The translations under genes and the position numbers were made by a program. A stretch of 38,681 bases of DNA from assembly GCA_003213455.1 (NCBI GenBank), contig QCMX01000006.1, forward strand, positions 1 to 38,681. The letters are read 5' to 3'. Each line of letters begins with the position of its first letter. Position 1 is the stretch's first letter. Under the pieces are notes generated by a model. It saw only the letters and a program-made list of their open reading frames with translations. It did no database searches and was not told the origin of the DNA. The stretch comes from SAR86 cluster bacterium AG-422-P06. GTDB taxonomy: Bacteria > Pseudomonadota > Gammaproteobacteria > Magnimaribacterales > TMED112. This document shows, piece by piece, positions 1-7,174 of this stretch.

Positions 1-159
1 AAAGAAGGTGGCCATATCAAGATCCCAAAAACCCTAGACTTATTAAACCCAATTATTTCTGTAGTGCCAATGCAGCTAATCGCCTACTACACTGCTCTAC
101 TAAAAGGCACTGATGTAGATAAGCCTCGTAACCTGGCGAAAAGTGTGACTGTTGAATGA
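1..159 (+). CDS. glmS: GlmS C-terminus (glucosamine-6-phosphate synthase), partial
   Basis: This is the last 52 codons of glutamine-fructose-6-phosphate aminotransferase, cut by the window edge. The enzyme makes glucosamine-6-phosphate in the cytoplasm for peptidoglycan and lipopolysaccharide. The reading frame runs from base 1 to a TGA at 157-159. It carries the family's typical ending: a segment matching Q-L-(I/L)-A-Y-Y inside the second SIS domain, then [18 protein letters not shown], which is almost invariant at the C-terminus of GlmS. The stop overlaps the ATG of the next gene (ATGA), so the lipoprotein gene downstream is probably translationally coupled. Confidence 0.95.
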   Translation, partial: KEGGHIKIPKTLDLLNPIISVVPMQLIAYYTALLKGTDVDKPRNLAKSVTVE

Positions 160-1091
160 GATATTTAGCACTTCTCCCCCTTTTGTTCTTATTGATTGCT
201 TGCGGTCCCTCACAAGAAGAAAAACAAAATATAGCAATAATTACATGCAATGTAATGGGCGAATCTAGAAATATGGACGCTTCTATGAGAATAAAAGAGA
301 TGAATTATGCAAGAGAAAAAATAAACGCAGACCCGTATTTATATGGAGACGACAAGATTAAAGAATCTTTTAAATATGATTTGTGCGTAAATCTTGTTTT
401 GGATGATCCTGAGTATGAAAAAATCCTCTCCTCTTTAAAAAAAGAAGAAAGGATTGCATTTAATAAAAGAGAAAATGAAAGATTAGAACAAGAAAGAAAA
501 ATAAGAGAGGAAAAAATAATAAGAGAGCGAAAAGAGAAGGAGGCAGAAGATCTTAAAAAACAACAAGAAGAAGAAGCAAGACGAATTCCTAAAAAAGAAT
601 GGAGAGCAGCAATACTAAAAAATTTAGAACCTCAAGAAATATCTTATATATATGCTTATGTTAGCGATATTGGTACGAATGTACGAATAGATATTGGCGC
701 TTCTTGCCAGCCAGGATTGTTAACAAAACTATATGTTAAATTTAAAACCACAATACCAGATTTAGTGTTTCACAATGCTACTGGCTCCTGTCTTGATAAC
801 TCAGTTTTCTTCTACCAAAGTTATTCTACTTATCTAAGCTACAGAGATTATGAAGAAGTTAATGATCAAATAGACCTGCTCCCAACAAATAGAAAAGATA
901 AAAAACATGAGATAAAAAACCTTAAAGACCTTATTGTTCTAGACGCAAATGTGGAGATTTATGGGGTTTGGGATCCAGAAAACAAAGAAATTGACCCAAG
1001 AAAATTTCCACCACTTAAGAAAAGGGAAATATTAGAAGAGCCAATTTCTATAAAAGCAGAATTTTCAGATAATTACACAGATTGGAGATAA
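156..1091 (+). CDS. Hypothetical lipoprotein with charged coiled coil
   Basis: No family was recognised. The 311-residue product starts with a lipoprotein signal peptide: a hydrophobic stretch at residues 4-15 ending in L-I-A-C with Cys16 as the lipidation site, so it should be anchored to a membrane facing the periplasm. Residues about 94-146 are almost entirely Glu, Lys, Arg and Gln, as in a long coiled coil. The C-terminal part (about 150-311) is a more normal globular region with two cysteines (GASCQPG and TGSCLDN) that could form a disulfide. The start overlaps the glmS stop. The coding frame may be broken near base 1083: the next frame stays open and protein-like to 1173. Confidence 0.8.
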   Translation: MRYLALLPLLFLLIACGPSQEEKQNIAIITCNVMGESRNMDASMRIKEMNYAREKINADPYLYGDDKIKESFKYDLCVNLVLDDPEYEKILSSLKKEERIAFNKRENERLEQERKIREEKIIRERKEKEAEDLKKQQEEEARRIPKKEWRAAILKNLEPQEISYIYAYVSDIGTNVRIDIGASCQPGLLTKLYVKFKTTIPDLVFHNATGSCLDNSVFFYQSYSTYLSYRDYEEVNDQIDLLPTNRKDKKHEIKNLKDLIVLDANVEIYGVWDPENKEIDPRKFPPLKKREILEEPISIKAEFSDNYTDWR

Positions 1092-1173
1092 AAGCAGTTC
1101 TATTGATACAACAATTAATGTTGCTACGGATACTCGGTTACAGTGGAATAGTTTGGAACAGAGAATTAAATGA
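1084..1173 (+). pseudogene. Possible out-of-frame C-terminal end of the preceding lipoprotein
   Basis: Just before the annotated stop of the lipoprotein, the +1 frame reads [18 protein letters not shown] and onward for 29 codons to a TGA at 1171-1173. It has no usable start codon of its own; the frame opens only after a TAA at 1051. The composition is protein-like, and its TGA overlaps the ATG of the following microprotein in the ATGA arrangement used throughout this window. One extra base near 1083 would explain this. A sequencing error, a real frameshift mutation, programmed slippage or chance are all possible. Confidence 0.35.
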
Positions 1174-1265
1174 GTAAAAAAATAAATTTTGATAGAAAAG
1201 CACTCTTTTGGACATTAATAGGCTTTAACCTTGGATGGATATTTATGCTTATTATGGTTGGGTAG
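1170..1265 (+). CDS. 31-residue single-helix membrane microprotein A
   Basis: A small ORF of 31 codons with a basic N-terminal third (SKK, DRK) and one predicted transmembrane helix from about residue 11 to 30. It aligns without gaps to another 31-residue ORF at 1945-2040 on the minus strand: both have M1, K3, D8, L12-F13, L16, G18-F19 and L21-G22. The shared core is LF-x2-L-x-GF-x-LG. The matching DNA core is 16 of 21 bases identical by eye. The start codon overlaps a TGA in the frame left of it. The function is unknown; a single-span microprotein of this kind may bind a larger membrane partner. Confidence 0.55.
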   Translation: MSKKINFDRKALFWTLIGFNLGWIFMLIMVG

Positions 1266-1281
1266 TTTTTAAGGAGAAAAA

Positions 1282-1593
1282 ATGACAAATATTAGTGTAT
1301 ATGTAGTAGTAAATTTAACCATAAATGACGCGGATGAATATAGAGTTTATGAAAAAGGTTTTTTCCCACTTTTAAAAAAACATAATGGAACATTTATTAC
1401 ATTTGATGATTCCCCAGAAGTGCTTGAAGGACCAAAACCATTGCCTGGAAGGGCAATTATATTTTCTTTTCCAAGTGAAGAAGATGCGAACAATTGGTGG
1501 AATGATGTGGATTATCAAGAATTAAGCAAACACAGAAGGGCCGGAACAAATGCAACCATTCAACTTATTAAAGGACTTCCTCCGAGAGAATAA
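1282..1593 (+). CDS. DUF1330 family protein
   Basis: This 103-residue cytoplasmic protein looks like the DUF1330 family, small dimeric alpha/beta-barrel proteins of unknown function. Visible family traits are the opening beta strand ending in VVNLTINDADEY, a central GxFI segment followed by a strand with VLEG, the P-G-R-A-I-I-F-SFPS strand, and a helix with the NWW/Y pattern before the last strand. A good ribosome binding site (AAGGAG) lies 6 bases before the ATG. It follows a 31-residue microprotein gene by 16 bases. The role cannot be told from context. Confidence 0.75.
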   Translation: MTNISVYVVVNLTINDADEYRVYEKGFFPLLKKHNGTFITFDDSPEVLEGPKPLPGRAIIFSFPSEEDANNWWNDVDYQELSKHRRAGTNATIQLIKGLPPRE

Positions 1594-1634
1594 GCTTGAT
1601 ATAAAGAAATTTAAACTCATGCCATAATCCAATA

Positions 1635-1922
1635 ATGGAAATAAATTGGGTAGCAGTTGGTTGGATTATTGACATGATCTTAAATGGGGTTGTCTGGCTT
1701 ATCATTGCTGTACTTTCTCTACTATTAATTGATGCGTCCGAAAAATGGACAAGAAAAGCTATTAAATTAATGGATAAAACTGATAAATGGATAAGAAAAC
1801 TTACAGAATACTCATTTGATTGGGTAGAAAAGAAAAATCTTCAGATACCGGCTAGCATTATATTGTTAATTATCTTTGGCATCCTTTCTCAGCTAGAGAT
1901 AATACCTAAACTAATAACTTAA
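1635..1922 (+). CDS. Small membrane protein, two helices
   Basis: A 95-residue hypothetical protein. A hydrophobic segment at about residues 8-30 and another at about 73-92 flank a basic, Trp-containing amphipathic stretch (repeated K-W-x-R-K), which suggests two transmembrane helices joined by a cytoplasmic loop. No family was recognised. The upstream region has no clear ribosome binding site, and the gene lies 41 bases after the DUF1330 gene on the same strand. Confidence 0.6.
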   Translation: MEINWVAVGWIIDMILNGVVWLIIAVLSLLLIDASEKWTRKAIKLMDKTDKWIRKLTEYSFDWVEKKNLQIPASIILLIIFGILSQLEIIPKLIT

Positions 1923-1944
1923 TCAGCGCCAAACAAATAATTGG

Positions 1945-2040
1945 CTAAGCGAAAAGGACCATGCCCAAAGTAAGGCCAAGGGAAAAACCCATTAACATAT
2001 AAAACAGGTCCCTCCAGTCTCTCTTTTTAAATTTAAACAT
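1945..2040 (-). CDS. 31-residue single-helix membrane microprotein B
   Basis: A 31-codon ORF that starts one base after the stop codon of the short-chain dehydrogenase on the same strand, with the GAGGG at the end of that gene available as ribosome binding site. It has a strongly basic N-terminus (KFKKRDWR) and a hydrophobic helix from about residue 12 onward. It shares length and ten identical positions with microprotein A at 1170-1265, including the core LF-x2-L-x-GF-x-LG. The coupling to the dehydrogenase and the resemblance to a second copy nearby are the main reasons to believe it is real. The function is unknown. Confidence 0.6.
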   Translation of the reverse strand: MFKFKKRDWRDLFYMLMGFSLGLTLGMVLFA

Positions 2041-2041
2041 C

Positions 2042-2917
2042 TTACAAGCCCTCCGGTTTTTGATTAAGAATATCTTTTAGTAATGCGCTCTTTTCAGACC
2101 TTTCAAAAGCCTCATCTATTGCAGCAAATCTTTCTTGATTTAATTTACGGTAATTGGGGTGAGTGAAAATGTAGAGCTCCCCATTGCTAATTGCTTCTAC
2201 CACTCTTTTCCCAACAATTGAAACATCGATGCCCTCTTTTACCAGCTGCTTCATTTGGTTTAAAAAACTTTGTTCATTTTCAGCACCGTATGTATCTGAT
2301 TTAAATTTATCAGGCCTATTTCTTTCAGAGTCGTATATGCGGGTTTTCACAAAAGCAGGACACAATACAGATATACCAATAGAGTGTTTTTTTAATTCCG
2401 GAGCCCAGCTTTCAGACAAAGCAACAACTGCAGCTTTGCTTGCAGTATAAGCTCCACTATATGGAACACCACCCAGGCCTGCCATCGAAGCAACATTTAA
2501 AATCCAGCCACCTTCACCGTGCTCTTTAATTAGAGGTGTAAAGGTTTTTGCACCATAAAAAACACCCATCAAATTAACCTCTAACGCCCATTGCCAGCCT
2601 TCTGTTTCTTGTTTTTCAAGTGGCCCTGAGTCACCACCAACACCAGCGTTATTTACAACCATGTGCACCTTGCCAAATTTATCTTTTGCTTGTTTAGCAA
2701 CGGATTTCCATTGCACTTCATCAGCCACATCCAACAAAGCACCTAATACTGGAATTCCTAATGATTCTAATTCTGCAACTGATTTAAGCAGGCTCTGCTC
2801 ATCAATATCAGCTAGGACTATATTCATCTTTTGCTCACCCAGTGCCTTTGCAATAGAAAGACCAATTCCCTCAGCTCCACCACTAATTACTGCAGTTCGC
2901 CCTTCAAATTTAAACAT
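2042..2917 (-). CDS. Short-chain dehydrogenase/reductase
   Basis: A 291-residue classical SDR, an NAD(P)-dependent oxidoreductase of the Rossmann fold. The cofactor glycine motif is S12-G-G-A-E-G-I-G19. Asp37 at the end of the second strand suggests NAD rather than NADP. NNAG is at 89-92, and the catalytic tetrad is N115, S144, Y157 and K161 (Y-T-A-S-K). The C-terminus carries about 40 extra residues rich in charged helix. An AAGGAG ribosome binding site precedes the ATG. The substrate cannot be inferred. The gene is divergent from the SnoaL-like gene and is followed by a coupled 31-residue membrane microprotein. Confidence 0.9.
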   Translation of the reverse strand: MFKFEGRTAVISGGAEGIGLSIAKALGEQKMNIVLADIDEQSLLKSVAELESLGIPVLGALLDVADEVQWKSVAKQAKDKFGKVHMVVNNAGVGGDSGPLEKQETEGWQWALEVNLMGVFYGAKTFTPLIKEHGEGGWILNVASMAGLGGVPYSGAYTASKAAVVALSESWAPELKKHSIGISVLCPAFVKTRIYDSERNRPDKFKSDTYGAENEQSFLNQMKQLVKEGIDVSIVGKRVVEAISNGELYIFTHPNYRKLNQERFAAIDEAFERSEKSALLKDILNQKPEGL

Positions 2918-2993
2918 GATAAATGTGACTCCTTTTTAAGTATGAAAGTATTTTATTATAGAAAATCCGTTAATCTATTTAATAAGGAAGAAA

Positions 2994-3458
2994 ATGAAAA
3001 ATATTTTAATTGCTCTCTTGACGTTTCTCGCGGCTTTAGCAAAAGCAGATGATCAGCGCGGAGTTATTGATGCATTAATAGACGGCCTTCATCAAGACGC
3101 ACACGAAGCAAACTTTCAAACCTACTTTGACCGCTATAGCATTGATGCCATCTTTTTAGGTACAGACAAAACTGAGCGCTGGACCATAGAGGAGTTTAAG
3201 GCCTACGCTAAACCAGCATTTGCTGATGGCCATGGCTGGACTTATACGGTAGTGGAGCGCAATTGGGAAGGCAGCGGCAAGACACGCTGGTTCGATGAAA
3301 TCTTATTTAATGAAAAACTAGGGCATTGCAGAGGGACTGGTGTTGTTGAGCTAGTTGAGGGCGATTGGAAAATAGCCCACTACGCTCTAACCATGTTGGT
3401 GCCAAACGAGATAGCTGCAGATGTTGGTTCACAGACTCAAAAAGCTGACAAGCTTTGA
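2994..3458 (+). CDS. Secreted SnoaL-like (NTF2 fold) protein
   Basis: A 154-residue protein with a cleavable signal peptide (about residues 1-18, ending A-K-A-D), so it is likely periplasmic. The mature part fits the SnoaL/DUF4440-like NTF2 fold: an N-terminal helix, then the strand with D-A-I-F-L-G-T-D, the E-R-W-T-I-E-E-F helix start, and a long antiparallel sheet ending in G-D-W-K-I-A-H-Y-A-L-T. Proteins of this type are often described as ketosteroid-isomerase-like, but no catalytic assignment is possible here. An AAGGAAG ribosome binding site precedes the start. The gene is divergent from the short-chain dehydrogenase. Confidence 0.8.
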   Translation: MKNILIALLTFLAALAKADDQRGVIDALIDGLHQDAHEANFQTYFDRYSIDAIFLGTDKTERWTIEEFKAYAKPAFADGHGWTYTVVERNWEGSGKTRWFDEILFNEKLGHCRGTGVVELVEGDWKIAHYALTMLVPNEIAADVGSQTQKADKL

Positions 3459-3525
3459 CCAAACATTTTCAATACGTCCAAATATAAGACATACTAAAAC
3501 ATAGGGTGGGATTATTTTTTAAAAT

Positions 3526-3750
3526 ATGACCAATACAAAAGCATTCTTTATCTTATTCAGGGCATTTTTTTTAACACAATGTGAGCTCTTCAAAAAAAAT
3601 GAAACGGTTTGGTCTGTAATCTATGGAATTGCAGGCTTTTTAATAATAGGCATTAAAAACTACATGCTTTATTTAGCAATTTTCATATTAATAGAGCGAA
3701 GCATAAACTTTTTTCTATTGAGGAGAGACATAAGAAATCATGCAAAGTGA
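3526..3750 (+). CDS. Small membrane protein
   Basis: A 74-residue hypothetical protein with one clear hydrophobic segment at about residues 28-58, long enough for one or two helices, and a basic C-terminus. No family was recognised. It overlaps the following membrane-protein gene by 11 bases, so the two are probably translated together. It starts a run of four consecutive small membrane proteins. Confidence 0.55.
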   Translation: MTNTKAFFILFRAFFLTQCELFKKNETVWSVIYGIAGFLIIGIKNYMLYLAIFILIERSINFFLLRRDIRNHAK

Positions 3751-4309
3751 AATTGCAGGCTTAGCCTTTGTGACCTTCTTTGTTCTATTAATTCTTTTTA
3801 TTATTTTTGCCTCGAAAAATAAAAAACTGATGAACCAAGCAAAAGAGAACATTAAAAAACAAGATTTAGTAGCCAAACATTATCCTGCAATTAATGTGGC
3901 TCTTCGTTTTGGTTTTATTGGACCAATAATATCTGGCAATCAGCTTGCACTTCAGGCTTATGGCAAGACAGGCGGTTCGGTGGTTGTAGGTTTAGCCTTG
4001 CTTGCTATAGCGTTTACGTATAAGGCTTCATTATTTCTTGAAAAGAAGGCGAAGCTGAGAGAAGCAGAAGGTGATGGGGGTTTTAAAGTGAGAGTAAAGC
4101 TTATAAAAAAACACTGTCCAACAGACTATAATGCATACACGATTATTGCCTGTTTTGGGGGTTCATTTTTAGGTGTCTATTTATCTGGTTTTGGCATAAA
4201 CCAGGCAATTACATTTGGATCTCTTATTTTTATTTTGTTTACGCCGTTAGATCACTGGGTGCATCACAAGTTTTTTGAAAAAGCTAAACAAAGAGCAAGC
4301 ACTAACTAA
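3740..4309 (+). CDS. Hypothetical multi-spanning membrane protein
   Basis: A 189-residue protein with an N-terminal transmembrane helix (about 5-24), a basic linker, a hydrophobic region at about 50-100 consistent with two helices, a charged cytoplasmic stretch (about 100-130), and two further helices at about 133-170 ending near L-D-H-W-V-H-H. The pair of histidines at the end of the last helix is notable but does not define a family I know. Its start overlaps the previous 74-residue gene. The function is unknown. Confidence 0.6.
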   Translation: MQSEIAGLAFVTFFVLLILFIIFASKNKKLMNQAKENIKKQDLVAKHYPAINVALRFGFIGPIISGNQLALQAYGKTGGSVVVGLALLAIAFTYKASLFLEKKAKLREAEGDGGFKVRVKLIKKHCPTDYNAYTIIACFGGSFLGVYLSGFGINQAITFGSLIFILFTPLDHWVHHKFFEKAKQRASTN

Positions 4310-4329
4310 TTAGCGCTATTATTAACCAA

Positions 4330-4761
4330 GTGAAGACCAAAATCTTAAAAATTTACTCTCTCATAATAATGCTCCTGACAGCCACTTATTACTGGGACAA
4401 TATTTTTATTTTTACACCTCTAAGGAATTTAGTTTTTCTTCTTCTAACTATGCCCGTTATCTATGACTTAATTAAAGACCTCTTTGGTAAAAATAAATCA
4501 CCCCCTAATAAAGGCATTAAAATTTATGCCCTAACCCTTATAAGTTTTTATATGCTTGATTGGCTGGTCTCTATGATCGAAACCCAGGTAAACGATGATC
4601 CATCAGACTTTTTTGGTTATGCAATAGGATATTTTGCATTATTGATTCTTGCCCCAATTATGTATAGTTTTGCGAAAGATATTTTTGGCCAAAGCAAAAT
4701 TCCGAGAAATATTTTTATTGTTGTTATTTTGTTTATTGGCATATTAATTTTTGCGGTCTAA
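4330..4761 (+). CDS. Hypothetical membrane protein
   Basis: A 143-residue product using a GTG start at 4330. An internal ATG at about 4367 is an alternative that would remove part of the first helix. Four hydrophobic segments are visible, at about residues 8-25, 32-48, 66-85 and 95-140. The two loops each contain an F-G-(K/Q)-(N/S)-K motif (DLFGKNK and DIFGQSK), which suggests an internal duplication of a two-helix unit. No family was recognised. There is no clear ribosome binding site. Confidence 0.5.
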   Translation: MKTKILKIYSLIIMLLTATYYWDNIFIFTPLRNLVFLLLTMPVIYDLIKDLFGKNKSPPNKGIKIYALTLISFYMLDWLVSMIETQVNDDPSDFFGYAIGYFALLILAPIMYSFAKDIFGQSKIPRNIFIVVILFIGILIFAV

Positions 4762-4782
4762 GTGAATAATAGGTAAAGCTTT

Positions 4783-5028
4783 ATGACACCACTTCTAACT
4801 AAATTAAGAAAAATAACAGGCTGGACGCTTATTATTGTTTCTACAATTTTAATGTTTATCAGTATCTTTATAGCTACTACTGGTGAGCTTTTAAAAGGTG
4901 GCGGTATTTACGTGGCCAGTCAATTAACTTGGTATCCTGGTCTTGCCTTGTTGGGGCCAGAGATAATTCAAAAAAGCAAAGACATATGGAACAATTTCAC
5001 ACAAAGAGTAAAAAGTTTTTTTAAATGA
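4783..5028 (+). CDS. Small membrane protein coupled to HXXEE gene
   Basis: An 81-residue hypothetical protein with one strong transmembrane helix at about residues 13-36, a second weaker hydrophobic segment at about 43-60, and a basic C-terminal tail. The stop overlaps the start of the HXXEE gene (ATGA), which in turn overlaps the DUF6607 gene, so these three are likely one translationally coupled unit. No family was recognised. Confidence 0.55.
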   Translation: MTPLLTKLRKITGWTLIIVSTILMFISIFIATTGELLKGGGIYVASQLTWYPGLALLGPEIIQKSKDIWNNFTQRVKSFFK

Positions 5029-5567
5029 ACAAATTTAGGAACCTCATAGTATTAGGACCATTAATTTATCTTGTCCATCACTTTGAAGAACACATTATTT
5101 TTAATTTTAGAGAATGGCGCCTAAATTATTTCGCTGACAATAACTCACTTTCAACAGAAGAAGTTTTAATTAGGCTGGCAGTTGTCTTGCTATTAGCTAT
5201 ATACATTTATTTAATAAAACAGAATAAAGCAAGCGCACACATAGTGTTGTTCTTTTTAATGACTACGCAAGTTGTTAATGCTTGCTTCCATGTTTTCTTT
5301 AGTTTTTACTTTCAAGACTTTAGCCCAGGTGCAATTACAGGAGTTTTGCTCTACCTGCCAGTCAATTATTTAATATTTAAAGCAGCTCTAAGGGAGGGCT
5401 ATTTAAATGGTATGAGGGAAGTGGTTGGTTTGTTTCTTATTGGGGCCACAACCTTTGCTTTATTTGAAATGATCGGACCAACAGTTATGCAGGGTGCGGT
5501 TTTATTGTCAGTGGTTTACTACTTTGCTGTTAGCTCATATGATAAAAAACAAACGAACAAAATATGA
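5025..5567 (+). CDS. HXXEE-domain membrane protein
   Basis: A 180-residue integral membrane protein with the HXXEE signature near the N-terminus (H18-H-F-E21-E22-H), after the family's usual hydrophobic opening. Later it has N-A-x-x-H in a helix and the F-S-P-G-A-I-T-G stretch leading into a helix, both typical of the family. About five hydrophobic segments are visible. The conserved His and acidic residues within the membrane suggest a metal site or an unusual enzyme centre, but the family has no established function. Start and stop overlap both neighbours by ATGA, which ties it to DUF6607. Confidence 0.75.
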   Translation: MNKFRNLIVLGPLIYLVHHFEEHIIFNFREWRLNYFADNNSLSTEEVLIRLAVVLLLAIYIYLIKQNKASAHIVLFFLMTTQVVNACFHVFFSFYFQDFSPGAITGVLLYLPVNYLIFKAALREGYLNGMREVVGLFLIGATTFALFEMIGPTVMQGAVLLSVVYYFAVSSYDKKQTNKI

Positions 5568-6625
5568 ATTGGCGACTTATAGTACTCTTTGCTCTGGCTT
5601 TAAACATCTCAAGCTCTGAGAAAAACTATGTCTTTGGTTGGACGCAGCTTGATAATCCAGAACTTCATGTCCCAAGAGGTGGCACATCCTCGGGTCCAGC
5701 CGTTGATTTAGATCAAACACCGAACCCTGTGTGGTTAGAACTGCAGAACCCAAAACTTTCTAAGTTTGAAAAAGACAGGCTAGCAATATTAGCCATGCAG
5801 GGAGAATATAAAGTGAACTTTGACTTCATGGAGACTATGGGTTTTGTTGAAGGGTATGTTCCAGAAAAACCCTACCAGTCTTGGGGCACAGAATATGTTT
5901 TCGCCTTGGCAAATGAAAAGGACTTTATTAGCCTGCAACACATCATGGTGATGTTTTTTACCCAGGCAGATGGCACAACTGCTGGCCCTATGGTTGTTAA
6001 GCACTGGAGACAAGATTGGCAATATCAGGACAAAGTTATCAGCAACTATATTGGTAACAACACCTGGCAAGCAAACAAACAAGCATGGAACCAAAGAAAA
6101 GGGACCTGGTCCCAAGCAGTTTACCAAGTTGATGACTCGCCGAGATATGAGGGTTATGGTGAGTGGAAACACTCGAACACCTCATCTGCCTGGACAAGCA
6201 ATGAAACAAATAGGCCCCTACCTAGAAGAGAAGCAACAGCAAGAAACGATTATGACATTCTTGTTGGCACAAACATTCAAACCATCACCCCACAAGGCTG
6301 GGTGCACGAACAAAATAACAGCAAAACAAGATTAGATGGCTCTGTGATTGCAAAAGAAATTGGCTTAGCCAGATATCAAAGAATTGAAAATTTTGATTGG
6401 TCAGCTGGAAAATTATATTGGGATAACACTGAGAATTTTTGGCGAGAGGTGAGAAACCTATGGACTGAAAAGCTAGATGAATCAAAAACCATCGTAGTTA
6501 ATCCGCAAATTTCCAATATTCCTCTTTATGCAAGAATGTTTGGTTTAGCTGATCAGTTTGCTAAAGATAACAAAGACCTAGCAAAAGAAATTACAGCTGT
6601 TATCGAACAACACATAGATGAATAG
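5564..6625 (+). CDS. Secreted DUF6607 family protein
   Basis: A 353-residue protein with a short N-terminal signal peptide (about residues 1-18), so it is probably periplasmic. It has features I associate with DUF6607: the G-x-Y-x-V-x-F-x-F-x-E-T segment near residue 75-90, I-S-L-Q-H about 125, KHWRQDW, and VYQVDDSPRYEGYG followed by L-P-R-R-E and G-W-V-H-E-Q. The many aromatic and charged positions suggest a ligand-binding beta-rich fold. I recall no proven function. It is coupled to the HXXEE gene upstream and is followed, after a Cys-rich peptide, by MerC and PepSY genes. This hints at a role in metal or metal-chelate acquisition (inference). Confidence 0.7.
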   Translation: MNWRLIVLFALALNISSSEKNYVFGWTQLDNPELHVPRGGTSSGPAVDLDQTPNPVWLELQNPKLSKFEKDRLAILAMQGEYKVNFDFMETMGFVEGYVPEKPYQSWGTEYVFALANEKDFISLQHIMVMFFTQADGTTAGPMVVKHWRQDWQYQDKVISNYIGNNTWQANKQAWNQRKGTWSQAVYQVDDSPRYEGYGEWKHSNTSSAWTSNETNRPLPRREATARNDYDILVGTNIQTITPQGWVHEQNNSKTRLDGSVIAKEIGLARYQRIENFDWSAGKLYWDNTENFWREVRNLWTEKLDESKTIVVNPQISNIPLYARMFGLADQFAKDNKDLAKEITAVIEQHIDE

Positions 6626-6641
6626 TGTGTTTGCTTTGTTG

Positions 6642-6657
6642 TGCTACAATATAAACA
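6642..6657 (+). promoter_or_regulatory. Extended -10 promoter overlapped by a Zur-box-like dyad
   Basis: TGCTACAAT at 6642-6650 is an extended -10 element (TGn plus TACAAT). Transcription from it would start near 6657, the first base of the Cys-rich peptide. The span TGCTACAATATAAACA matches 11 of 15 positions, aligned without gaps, to the core TGTTATAATATAACA of the enterobacterial Zur operator as I remember it. No convincing -35 is seen at 17 bases. Zur binding is a hypothesis; the promoter call rests on the extended -10 only. Confidence 0.4.
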
Positions 6658-6701
6658 TGTGTGATTGTTGTAAATGCTGCGAGTGCTCTTGCTGCTCATA
6701 G
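6657..6701 (+). CDS. 14-residue Cys-rich micro-peptide (8 Cys)
   Basis: The ORF reads MCDCCKCCECSCCS and then TAG: eight cysteines in 14 residues, all encoded by TGT or TGC. It lies 64 bases upstream of a MerC-domain gene and just after the DUF6607 gene. It has no ribosome binding site but sits at the predicted transcription start of an extended -10 promoter, so it could be translated leaderless. Possible roles are a minimal metal-binding peptide or a leader peptide whose translation senses cysteine or metal. A short AT-rich inverted repeat (6706-6726, loop TACC) follows the stop. Chance is possible for so short an ORF, but this composition is very unlikely in AT-rich DNA. Confidence 0.5.
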   Translation: MCDCCKCCECSCCS

Positions 6702-6765
6702 CTTAAATTTTAATACCTTAAAAATTGCTCGACATTAATATGCGTACTGTTCTTATCGAAAAAAA

Positions 6766-7167
6766 ATGATTAAAACACAAGAAACAACAGATAAATTAGC
6801 GGGATCTTTGTCGCTAGTATGTGCATTGCATTGTTTGTTCATGCCCTCTTTTTTAATCTTAACTTCCGGTTTTCTGTCGTATTCAATTGACAATGAGTTT
6901 CTGCATTTTGTGATTTTATTATTTGCTGTTCCAATAAGTATTTATGCATTAGTACAGGGGTTTAGAAATCATAAAGAACTGTTCATATTTATTATAGGTT
7001 TGTGCGGTCTATCTGTGCTGGTTGTTGCTTATTGGTTGGGAGAAGCAGCATTAGGCGAGACCTTAGAAAAAACTCTTACTGTAGCCGGGTCTATGTTGGT
7101 CATTTTTGCTCACTATAGAAACCATCGGGCATGTAAAGCGCTTGAGTGTGATTCGTGCCACGATTGA
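6766..7167 (+). CDS. MerC-domain membrane protein
   Basis: A 133-residue protein with four transmembrane helices (about residues 12-33, 45-63, 70-90 and 95-115). The first helix carries C19-A-L-H22-C23, the cysteine pair of MerC family metal transporters. The C-terminal tail adds more metal-type ligands (H-R-A-C-K-A-L-E-C-D-S-C-H-D). MerC was described as a mercury importer, but in genomes without a mer operon such proteins probably carry other soft or transition metals. There is no merA or merR here. It precedes a PepSY protein and follows a Cys-rich peptide and DUF6607, so zinc or iron acquisition is a reasonable guess. Confidence 0.8.
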   Translation: MIKTQETTDKLAGSLSLVCALHCLFMPSFLILTSGFLSYSIDNEFLHFVILLFAVPISIYALVQGFRNHKELFIFIIGLCGLSVLVVAYWLGEAALGETLEKTLTVAGSMLVIFAHYRNHRACKALECDSCHD

Positions 7168-7174
7168 CCAGAGC

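Noticed and set aside
5970-6335. 121-residue plus-strand ORF within the DUF6607 gene
   Set aside because: Different frame over a conserved family protein; shadow ORF with no start signal.
6766-7167. Mercury resistance operon suggested by the MerC gene
   Set aside because: No merA, merT, merP or merR is nearby; the neighbours point to general metal uptake instead.
7106-7174. Upstream in-frame extension of the PepSY gene
   Set aside because: It lies inside the MerC gene and encodes a polar stretch before the first helix; the ATG at 7175 fits the family start.
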